Below are positions 1 through 5,432 of a stretch of DNA of 5,637 nucleotides, one piece after another. The notes beneath the pieces are model-generated. The model was not told the DNA's origin. It saw only the letters and a list, made by a program, of their open reading frames with translations, and did not search any database. The stretch is from Acidimicrobiia bacterium UBA6912 (lineage in GTDB: Bacteria > Actinomycetota > Acidimicrobiia > Spongiisociales > UBA5794), in assembly GCA_002450985.1 (NCBI GenBank), contig DKBA01000070.1, positions 470 to 6,106 of the forward strand, given 5' to 3'. Made by a program: the position numbers and the translations under genes. Within the stretch, counting starts at the first letter, position 1. Each line of letters starts with the position of its first letter.

Positions 1-1413
1 TACTTCGAGCCGCTCACCCGCGAGGACGTGCTCGCCGTGGTCGCCAAGGAGCGGCCGGTGGCGGTGATCGTCCAGCTCGGAGGGCAGACGCCGCTGTCGC
101 TGGCCGCCGACCTCGCCGCCGCCGGGGTGCCGATCGCCGGGACGACCCCCGCCGCCATCGCCCTCGCCGAGGACCGGGAGCGGTTCGCCGCCGTCTGTCG
201 CGACCTCGCCATCCCGCAGCCGCCGTCTGGCACCGCGATGAGCCCCACCGCCGCCGAGGCCGTCGCCGTGGAGATCGGCTTCCCGGTGCTCGTCCGGCCC
301 TCCTACGTGCTGGGCGGCCGTGCGATGCGGATCGTCTACGACGTCGCCGAGTTGCGGCACTACCTGGACGATCTGTACGGCCGGGTCGGCAGCGACCTCG
401 ACCTCCACCGCAACCCGCTGCTCATCGACCAGTTCCTCGAGTCGGCCATCGAAGTGGACGTCGATGCCATCTACGACGGGCACGAGCTCTACCTCGGCGG
501 CATCATGGAGCACGTCGAAGAAGCCGGCATCCACTCCGGCGACTCGGCGTGCGTCATCCCGCCCCAGACGCTGTCGGCTGCCGTCGTTGCGCGGATCGTC
601 GACCTCACCGGGCGGCTCGCCGCCGGGCTCGAGGTGCGGGGACTCCTCAACATCCAGTTCGCGGTGAAGGGTGAGGATGTGTTCGTGCTCGAGGCCAACC
701 CACGAGCCTCGCGCACCGTTCCGTTCGTCTCGAAGGCAACCGCCGTTCCGCTCGCCAAGGTGGCGACCCAGGTGATGATGGGCGCCCGTCTCGCCGACCT
801 CCGTCGCAGTGGCGTGTTGCCGCCCCCGGGACGCACCCTGCCGGGACGGGTCGCCATCAAGGAGGCCGTCCTGCCATGGAAACGATTCCCAGAAGAAGAC
901 CGGGTGCTCGGTCCCGAGATGCGGGCCACCGGCGAGGTGATGGGTCTGGCGACGACCCTGGGCGCCGCCTACGCCAAGGCGCTGAAGGGGGCGGGCCACG
1001 CCATTCCGGAATCCGGCACGGTCTTCATCTCCCTCAACGACCGCGACAAGCCGGATGGGATCCGGGTGGCGACCCGCCTCGCCGAGCTCGGGTTCCGCAT
1101 CCTCGCCACCCACGGCACGGCCGGCCACCTGGCCCGCCACGGCGTGCCGGTGACCCACGTCGACAAGGTGGGGGAGGGCGCGTACGACCCCGTCCGGCTC
1201 ATCGAGGAAGGCGAGGTCCAGCTCGTGATCAACACGCCCGGTGGGTCGAAGGCGCGCAGCGATGCCAGCCTGATCCGCCGCGCGGCGACCCGTCACGACG
1301 TGCCGTGCATCACCACCATGCGCGGCGGACGGCTGCTCGTGGAGAGCCTGCGCGCCGACCCAGCCCGTCACGCCGTCGCCAGCCTCCAACGCCACCACGC
1401 AGACCATGGTTGA
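1..1413 (+). CDS. carB: Carbamoyl-phosphate synthase large subunit, C-terminal part (5' end outside window)
   Basis: The reading frame is open from base 1 and ends at TGA 1411-1413, giving the last 470 residues of a protein usually about 1,070-1,100 long, so more than half lies upstream. CarB makes carbamoyl phosphate in the cytoplasm from bicarbonate, ATP and ammonia channelled from CarA, for pyrimidines and arginine. Visible are the end of the second pre-ATP-grasp region (VQLGGQTPL), the second ATP-grasp domain (RPSYVLGGRAM, then the family signature VLEANPRAS with its Glu codon at 691-693 and Asn at 697-699), the connecting EMRATGEVMG stretch, and a C-terminal MGS-like allosteric domain from about base 1015. 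In that domain the effector-pocket residues known from E. coli are recognisable: ATHGTA (1105-1122), Lys at 1165-1167 and Asn of INTP at 1231-1233. The Thr after INT in E. coli is Pro here. No frameshift is seen. The 3' end overlaps pyrD by 8 nt. Identity is secure. Confidence 0.97.
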   Translation, partial: YFEPLTREDVLAVVAKERPVAVIVQLGGQTPLSLAADLAAAGVPIAGTTPAAIALAEDRERFAAVCRDLAIPQPPSGTAMSPTAAEAVAVEIGFPVLVRPSYVLGGRAMRIVYDVAELRHYLDDLYGRVGSDLDLHRNPLLIDQFLESAIEVDVDAIYDGHELYLGGIMEHVEEAGIHSGDSACVIPPQTLSAAVVARIVDLTGRLAAGLEVRGLLNIQFAVKGEDVFVLEANPRASRTVPFVSKATAVPLAKVATQVMMGARLADLRRSGVLPPPGRTLPGRVAIKEAVLPWKRFPEEDRVLGPEMRATGEVMGLATTLGAAYAKALKGAGHAIPESGTVFISLNDRDKPDGIRVATRLAELGFRILATHGTAGHLARHGVPVTHVDKVGEGAYDPVRLIEEGEVQLVINTPGGSKARSDASLIRRAATRHDVPCITTMRGGRLLVESLRADPARHAVASLQRHHADHG

Positions 1414-2317
1414 CCTGTCGACCCGCCTCGGCGACCACCCGCTGCAGACGGTGCTCGTGGCGGCGTGCGGCACCGTCGGGTCTGTCGTCGATTTCGCCAG
1501 GACCGCGGTCCTGGAGGCGTACGGCGCCGCCGTCGCCAAGTCGGTGAGCGCGGAACCGTGGGCCGGTCGACCGGCGCCGCGGGTCGCACCGGCGGGGGAG
1601 GGGATGCTCAACGGCATCGGGATCCAGAACCCCGGCATCGACGCATGGCGAGCCGAGGTCGGCGGCCGGCTGAGGACGCTCGACGTCGAGGTGTGGGGTT
1701 CCGCCGTGGGCCACCACGTGCCCGACTTCGCCGTCGTCGCCTCGGGGCTGGAGGCGGCTGGTGTGGGAGCCGTCGAGGTGAACCTGTCGTGTCCCAACCT
1801 CGACGGGGGCCCGATGTACGCCCTCGATGCGGGTGCCGCCGCGTCGGTGGTGAAGGAGGTGGCGGCGGCGGTCACGGTGCCGATCGGGGCGAAGCTGTCC
1901 CCCAACGCCGTCGACGTAGCGGGCATCGCCGCCGCCGTGGTCGATGCCGGTGCGTCGTGGGTCGTGCTCGGCAACACGGTCTGGGGCGCCGGCTTCGACG
2001 TCGAGACCCGGCGTCCGAAGCTGTCCGGCGTCGTCGGCGGCTACTCCGGTGCCCCGATCAAGCCGATCGCGCTGCGCTGTGTCTGGGAGGTCGCCCAGGC
2101 ATTGCCTGGCGTCCCCATCGTCGGCTGCGGCGGGGTGAGAACGGGAGAGGACGTCGTCGAGTTCCTTCTCGCCGGAGCGTCGGCCGTTGGGGTCGGAACC
2201 GCCCACTTCGCAGAGCCGCGGGTAGGCCCGCGCCTCCTCGCCGAGATCACTGCGTACTGCGAGCGGCACGGCGTGGCCCGCATCGAGGAGCTCATCGGGG
2301 CGGCGGTACCGTGGTGA
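1406..2317 (+). CDS. pyrD: Dihydroorotate dehydrogenase, class 1 (probably 1B, catalytic subunit)
   Basis: This 303-residue protein oxidises dihydroorotate to orotate, the fourth step of de novo UMP synthesis, using FMN. Class 1 is shown by the short TIM barrel with no N-terminal membrane extension and by NLSCPN at residues 126-131, where Cys129 is the catalytic base (class 2 enzymes have Ser). Other FMN and orotate contacts are visible: GIQNPG 72-77, Lys163 in AKLSPN, Asn190, GGYSG 211-215, Lys219, GCGG 240-243 and GVGT 262-265. The sequence resembles the NAD-linked 1B type, which normally works with the iron-sulfur flavoprotein PyrK. No pyrK lies on either side here, so the electron acceptor is unresolved. 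The ATG at 1406 lies inside the carB end (8-nt overlap) with no clear ribosome binding site, so translation is probably coupled to carB. The start fits the family N-terminus (LSTRLGDHPL). The assignment to class 1 is firm; subclass 1B is inferred. Confidence 0.95.
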   Translation: MVDLSTRLGDHPLQTVLVAACGTVGSVVDFARTAVLEAYGAAVAKSVSAEPWAGRPAPRVAPAGEGMLNGIGIQNPGIDAWRAEVGGRLRTLDVEVWGSAVGHHVPDFAVVASGLEAAGVGAVEVNLSCPNLDGGPMYALDAGAAASVVKEVAAAVTVPIGAKLSPNAVDVAGIAAAVVDAGASWVVLGNTVWGAGFDVETRRPKLSGVVGGYSGAPIKPIALRCVWEVAQALPGVPIVGCGGVRTGEDVVEFLLAGASAVGVGTAHFAEPRVGPRLLAEITAYCERHGVARIEELIGAAVPW

Positions 2318-3021
2318 GCGATCCGCCGATCCTCGTCGCGCTCGACGTGGCGTCCGCCGAGGACGCCGTCCGGCTCGCCAAGGCCGTGGCCTCCCACGTG
2401 GGTGGCTTCAAGGTGGGCCTCGGGCTGTTGCACGGCCCGGGCCCGGGAACGGTGGCCGCCATCGCCGCGCTCGGCAAACCGGTGTTCGCCGACGCCAAGC
2501 TCCACGACATCCCCTCCCAGGTGGAAGCGGCGGCGACCCAGCTGGGACGGATCGGCGCCCGCTGGGTCACCGCCCATGTCTCGGGCGGACAGGAGATGCT
2601 GGAAGCCGCCGTGGCCGGGCTCGCAGCCGGCGCTTCCGGCCCTGCCGGCATCCTGGGTGTCACCATCTTGACCAGCCTCGACGAGGCGGCGCTCACCGCC
2701 GTCGGTATCACCGCATCGCCGGGCAAGCTCGTCTCCCGGATGGCACGAGTCGCCGCAAGGGCGGGATGCGAAGGCCTCGTCTGCTCCCCGCTCGAGCTCG
2801 GCGTCGTGCGGCAAGTCGCCCCCGAGCTCGAAACGGTGATTCCCGGGATCCGTCCGGAGGGTGGGGAGGACGACCAGCGCCGGGTGACGACCCCCGAGGA
2901 TGCGATCGGGCGCGGCGCCGACTGGCTGGTGATCGGGCGGCCCATCACCAGGGCCCCGGACCCGGCGGCGGCGGCGGAAGCCATCGCTGCGTCGATCCGC
3001 GGCGTGGAACGACCTGGTTGA
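2314..3021 (+). CDS. pyrF: Orotidine 5'-phosphate decarboxylase
   Basis: PyrF decarboxylates OMP to UMP, the last step of de novo pyrimidine synthesis, in the cytoplasm. The 235-residue product has the usual bacterial length, and its landmarks fall at nearly the positions known for the B. subtilis enzyme: Asp11 (VALDVAS), Lys33 (GFKVGL), and the catalytic Asp60-Lys62-Asp65 array in FADAKLHDIPS. The phosphate-gripping part follows, with GIRP (Arg180), DQRRV from 187, and GRPIT (Arg209). The usual Thr that closes the DxKxxDIxxT signature is Gln69 here. GTG 2314 is chosen because it overlaps the pyrD stop in a GTGA arrangement; a second GTG directly upstream at 2311 is equally possible and adds one residue. 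There is no strong ribosome binding site next to either, which suggests coupling to pyrD. The gene ends with tandem stops, TGA TAG (3019-3024). Confidence 0.96.
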   Translation: MSDPPILVALDVASAEDAVRLAKAVASHVGGFKVGLGLLHGPGPGTVAAIAALGKPVFADAKLHDIPSQVEAAATQLGRIGARWVTAHVSGGQEMLEAAVAGLAAGASGPAGILGVTILTSLDEAALTAVGITASPGKLVSRMARVAARAGCEGLVCSPLELGVVRQVAPELETVIPGIRPEGGEDDQRRVTTPEDAIGRGADWLVIGRPITRAPDPAAAAEAIAASIRGVERPG

Positions 3022-3027
3022 TAGAGT
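3019..3027 (+). promoter_or_regulatory. Candidate extended -10 promoter for mihF
   Basis: The nine bases TGATAGAGT match the extended -10 form TGnTANNNT used by actinobacterial housekeeping sigma factors. The TG is part of the pyrF stop codon. Transcription would begin near 3034, leaving a short leader with the mihF ribosome binding site at 3041-3046. I see no good -35 element about 17 bp upstream. It sits in one of only two real gaps of the window, which favours it, but a nine-base degenerate match can occur by chance. Confidence 0.4.
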
Positions 3028-3040
3028 CGGGCCGAGCTGG

Positions 3041-3046
3041 AGGAGG
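3041..3046 (+). promoter_or_regulatory. Strong ribosome binding site of mihF
   Basis: A perfect AGGAGG lies 6 nt before the ATG at 3053 and is the strongest such site in the window. It fixes the mihF start: the in-frame TTG at 3047 touches this site and cannot use it. The other genes here have weaker sites or rely on overlap, so mihF is probably translated at a higher rate, as expected for an abundant nucleoid protein. Confidence 0.85.
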
Positions 3047-3052
3047 TTGCCG

Positions 3053-3364
3053 ATGGCGCTACCGGAGATGAGCGAAGAGCAGCGAGCCGCCGCGCTCGCC
3101 AAGGCGGCGGAGGCACGACGGGTCCGCGCCGAGATGAGCCACCTGTTGAAGACGGGGACGCTGACCCTTGCCGAAGTCTTCGAGCGGGCCGAGACCGACG
3201 ACGTCATCGCCGGCACGAAGATCACAAAAGTCATCCTGTCGTTGCCCGGCATGGGCAAGGTCTCGACCAAGCGGCTGCTCGAGGAGCACCAGATCGACGA
3301 GAGCCGCCGGATTCGGGGGCTGGGCAGCCGGCAGCGTCAGGTGCTGCTCGACCTGTTTGCGTGA
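3053..3364 (+). CDS. mihF: Actinobacterial integration host factor (mIHF)
   Basis: This 103-residue basic protein is the actinobacterial nucleoid-associated integration host factor, first known from mycobacteria as the host factor for phage L5 integration and unrelated in sequence to the HU/IHF alpha-beta family. It binds DNA and shapes the chromosome. The start MALPEMSEEQRAAALAKAAE closely follows the conserved N-terminal helix of the family. LPGMGKV at 64-70 is the helix-turn-helix-like DNA-binding segment, and IRGLGSRQR at 87-95 is the conserved C-terminal block. Length is typical. The ATG is set by the AGGAGG 6 nt upstream. It follows pyrF after 31 bp, as in many Actinomycetota, and the next gene begins one base after its stop. 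This gene is the best evidence for the phylum of the source. Confidence 0.95.
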   Translation: MALPEMSEEQRAAALAKAAEARRVRAEMSHLLKTGTLTLAEVFERAETDDVIAGTKITKVILSLPGMGKVSTKRLLEEHQIDESRRIRGLGSRQRQVLLDLFA

Positions 3365-3365
3365 C

Positions 3366-3908
3366 GTGATCATCACGATCTCGGGGCGGCCCGGTTCGGG
3401 GAAGAGCGCCGTCGCCAGGGTGCTCGCCGCCGAACTCGGGCTCGATCACGTCTCTGCGGGCGACTTCATGCGCCAGATGGCGCACGAACGGGGCGTCTCG
3501 ATCCTCGAGCTGTCCCACAGTGCCGAGGGCGACATCGCCATCGACCACGAGATCGATGCCCGGACCCGCATGTTGGGGGAGACTCGGGACGACTTCGTGA
3601 TCGACGCGAGGCTCGCGTGGCATTTCCTGCCGGAATCGATCAAGGTCTTCCTGGACGTGCGGCCGGAAGTGGCGGCGGCCCGCATCTACGGAGCGCAGCG
3701 GGGGATCGAGCACGAGAACATCGACCTCGCCGCAACCCAGCGCGCCATCGAAGCACGGAGCCGGTCCGAGACCGACCGCTACCGCCGCTACTACGGCATC
3801 GACTACGCCGATCCGTCGCACTTCGACCTCGTCGTGGACACGTCGGACCTCGACATCACCGGGGTGGTCGCCAGGATTCGCTCGTTCATCGAGGGGTACG
3901 GAGGCTGA
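3366..3908 (+). CDS. Archaeal-type (type 2) cytidylate kinase-like P-loop kinase
   Basis: This is a 180-residue nucleoside monophosphate kinase-like protein, probably phosphorylating CMP/dCMP with ATP in the cytoplasm. It begins MIITISGRPGSGKS, with the Walker A P-loop at residues 7-14 directly at the N-terminus, as in the archaeal-type CMP kinases. The rest follows that family: SAGDFMRQMA 30-39 (base-binding side), IDHEID 59-64, VIDARLAW 78-85 with Arg82 likely to bind the nucleotide, FLDV 95-98, and a lid/C-terminal block with RSRSETDRYRRYYGID 131-146 and FDLVVDTS 153-160. Most Actinomycetota have gmk, guanylate kinase, at this place; this protein lacks the guanylate kinase pattern. GTG 3366 is chosen because the P-loop strand begins there; there is no ribosome binding site and only one base separates it from mihF, so reinitiation after mihF is likely. 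The kinase family is clear, but the substrate is inferred and GMP cannot be excluded. Confidence 0.85.
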   Translation: MIITISGRPGSGKSAVARVLAAELGLDHVSAGDFMRQMAHERGVSILELSHSAEGDIAIDHEIDARTRMLGETRDDFVIDARLAWHFLPESIKVFLDVRPEVAAARIYGAQRGIEHENIDLAATQRAIEARSRSETDRYRRYYGIDYADPSHFDLVVDTSDLDITGVVARIRSFIEGYGG

Positions 3909-3988
3909 CACCGGAGCCGCTATGATGGAAGCCCGATCGTCCGGCGCCACGCGGGCGGCGGGTCCCCTGCCCAGGAGATTGCACGCAC
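3909..3988 (+). promoter_or_regulatory. 80-bp intergenic leader of rpoZ with candidate -10 box
   Basis: This is the longest gap in the window. TATGAT at 3921-3926, preceded by GC, fits the actinobacterial GnTANNNT -10 pattern and would start transcription near 3933, leaving a leader of about 55 nt before rpoZ. No convincing -35 is seen; CTGACA at 3905-3910 resembles one but is only 10 bp from the -10. No terminator hairpin with a T-run follows the kinase gene, so readthrough into rpoZ is also likely. An AGGAG at 3973-3977 serves rpoZ. Confidence 0.4.
3973..3977 (+). promoter_or_regulatory. Ribosome binding site of rpoZ
   Basis: AGGAG lies 11 nt before the rpoZ ATG at 3989, slightly long but usable spacing. 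It supports that start, and no other in-frame start codon lies nearby upstream. Confidence 0.65.
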
Positions 3989-4225
3989 ATGATCGAGCCC
4001 CCCATCGGGCGCGTCCTCGAGAAGACGAACACCCGCTTCGGCCTCGTCGTCCTCGCCGCTCGCCGCGCCCGGCAGATCAACGCCTACTTCAACCAACTCG
4101 GCGAAGGCTTCGGCAGCTACGTGCCGCCGCAGGTCCACTCCCTGTCGCGCAAGCCCCTGTCGATCGCCCTCGAGGAGATCGACAACGACAAGGTGACGCT
4201 CGAGATCCAGCTCGACGAGGCGTGA
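3989..4225 (+). CDS. rpoZ: DNA-directed RNA polymerase omega subunit
   Basis: The 78-residue product is the omega subunit, which helps fold and hold the beta' subunit in RNA polymerase. The family core is plain: NTRFGLVVLAARRARQIN at residues 14-31, with the conserved RARQIN helix that packs on beta'. It is followed by the actinobacterial YFNQLGEGFGSYVPPQV and RKPLSIALEEI, which match the mycobacterial protein in pattern. Length is normal for the group. The start is supported by AGGAG upstream. It lies between the kinase and coaBC, in the position usual for Actinomycetota, and coaBC starts 7 bp after its stop, so the two are cotranscribed. Conserved placement and sequence leave little doubt. 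Confidence 0.96.
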   Translation: MIEPPIGRVLEKTNTRFGLVVLAARRARQINAYFNQLGEGFGSYVPPQVHSLSRKPLSIALEEIDNDKVTLEIQLDEA

Positions 4226-4232
4226 CCTCACC

Positions 4233-5432
4233 ATGCTGACCGGACGCCGGATCGTCCTCGGCGTCTCCGGCGGCGTGGCCGCCTACAAGGCGGCCTACCT
4301 GGCCCGGCGCCTCGTCGAGGGCGGTGCCGAGGTACGCACGGTGATGACGGCGGCTGCGACCGAGTTCCTGGGCACGCAGACGCTCGCCGCGATCACCGGG
4401 TCGGCGCCCCTGCTCGATCTGTTCGGCGGCGACGACCCCAGCCCCCACACGAACCTCGCCCGCTGGGCGGACGCCGTCGTCGTCGCTCCCGCCACCGCGG
4501 CGACGCTCGCACGCATCGCCGCCGGGATGTCGGAGGATGCACTCTCCACGACGGTCCTCGCCGCGTGGGGCACGCCGGTGCTGCTCGCGCCTGCCATGCA
4601 CACGGAGATGTGGGATCACCCTGCCACGCAGCGCAACGTCGCCACGCTGGAAGCCGACGGCTACACGCTCGTCGGACCGGAGAGCGGCGCACTCGCCGGT
4701 GGCGACGAGGGCCCGGGCCGCATGGCCGAGCCGGAGGCGATCGTGGCCGCGCTGGTACGCATGCTCGGCTCTGGCGACCTCGCCGGCTGGCGAGTCCTGG
4801 TCTCGTCCGGCGGCACCCGGGAGGCGATCGACCCCGTCCGGTACATCGGCAATCGCTCATCCGGCAAGATGGGAAACGCCATCGCGGTCGCCGCCGCCGC
4901 GCGGGGCGCCGCGGTGACACTCGTCACCAGTGTCCCGCCGCCGGCGGGGGAGCGGCTCCCCATCGACGTGGTGTCCGTGGAGACGGCACAGCAGATGGCC
5001 CAGGCGGTGTGGTCCCGGGCAGGGGACAGTCACGTTGCGGTGCTCGCTGCGGCGGTTGCGGACTTCCGTCCTCGCGACCCGGCCGGGACGAAGCTGCGCC
5101 GGACCGACGGCACGCCTGCGATCGATCTCGAGCCCACGCCTGACATCCTCCAGGGCGTGGCTGCGATGAGCCCCCGGCCGTTCCTCGTCGGGTTCGCCGC
5201 CGAGACCGGTTCGCTCGACGAGGCGGTGGCGAAGGCGCAACGCAAGGGCGTCGATCTCCTCGTCGCCAACGACGTGGCGAAAGAGGGGTCCGGCTTCGGC
5301 ACGGAGACCAACGAGGTGTCGCTCATCATGCCGGATGGCACGACCGAACCGTGGGGGCTGATGTCCAAGCGGGAGGTCGCCGACCGCCTCTGGGACCGCA
5401 TCCGCAAGATGCGAACGGGAGACCCGCACTGA
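4233..5432 (+). CDS. coaBC: Bifunctional phosphopantothenoylcysteine decarboxylase / phosphopantothenate-cysteine ligase
   Basis: This 399-residue fusion protein performs two successive steps of CoA synthesis: the CoaB half joins cysteine to 4'-phosphopantothenate using CTP, and the FMN-dependent CoaC half decarboxylates the product to phosphopantetheine. CoaC comes first (about 1-178): GVSGGVAAYK 10-19 for FMN, the catalytic His72 in HTNLARWAD, APATAATLARIAAG 85-98, and PAMHTEMW 120-127. CoaB follows: SSGGTREAIDPVRYIGNRSS 191-210, KMGNAIA from 212, AAAVADFRP 272-280, Lys287 in KLRR, VGFAAET 319-325 and ANDV 345-348. Two CoaC positions differ from E. coli: the Asn of PAMN is His123, and the Cys of ACGD is Gly156. 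I recall the His in other actinobacterial CoaBC proteins. Length is normal and there is no frameshift. It follows rpoZ by 7 bp, with GAGG (4217-4220) as a weak ribosome binding site, and overlaps priA. Confidence 0.96.
   Translation: MLTGRRIVLGVSGGVAAYKAAYLARRLVEGGAEVRTVMTAAATEFLGTQTLAAITGSAPLLDLFGGDDPSPHTNLARWADAVVVAPATAATLARIAAGMSEDALSTTVLAAWGTPVLLAPAMHTEMWDHPATQRNVATLEADGYTLVGPESGALAGGDEGPGRMAEPEAIVAALVRMLGSGDLAGWRVLVSSGGTREAIDPVRYIGNRSSGKMGNAIAVAAAARGAAVTLVTSVPPPAGERLPIDVVSVETAQQMAQAVWSRAGDSHVAVLAAAVADFRPRDPAGTKLRRTDGTPAIDLEPTPDILQGVAAMSPRPFLVGFAAETGSLDEAVAKAQRKGVDLLVANDVAKEGSGFGTETNEVSLIMPDGTTEPWGLMSKREVADRLWDRIRKMRTGDPH
5417..5422 (+). promoter_or_regulatory. Ribosome binding site deciding the priA start
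   Basis: GGGAGA lies inside the end of coaBC, 6 nt before CTG 5429. The next candidate, GTG 5450, has no comparable site at the right distance. This spacing and the CTGA overlap are the main reasons for proposing the CTG start. Confidence 0.55.

Noticed and set aside
1310..2269. Antisense open frame (319 codons, - strand) opposite pyrD
   Set aside because: Low-complexity composition with no domain, fully covered by pyrD on the other strand; a GC-driven shadow.
1465..2313. In-frame upstream extension of pyrF through the whole of pyrD
   Set aside because: The extra residues are an Arg-rich out-of-frame reading of pyrD; PyrF homology begins exactly at the tandem GTG codons 2311/2314.
2041..3270. 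Long antisense open frame (409 codons, - strand) across the pyrD end, pyrF and mihF
   Set aside because: The translation has no family pattern, is rich in Arg, Gly and Ala, and lies opposite three clearly recognised genes. High GC makes stop codons rare in all frames.
3947..3960. Possible small hairpin (CGCC/GGCG) in the gap before rpoZ
   Set aside because: Only four base pairs with a GC-rich background and no T-run; not a credible terminator or riboswitch.
3922..4239. ATG-ATG open frame with GGAG 5 nt upstream, overlapping rpoZ in another frame
   Set aside because: The product is Arg- and Pro-rich without family resemblance, and rpoZ in the overlapping frame is unmistakable. If the TATGAT box is a real -10, these ATGs would lie upstream of the transcript.
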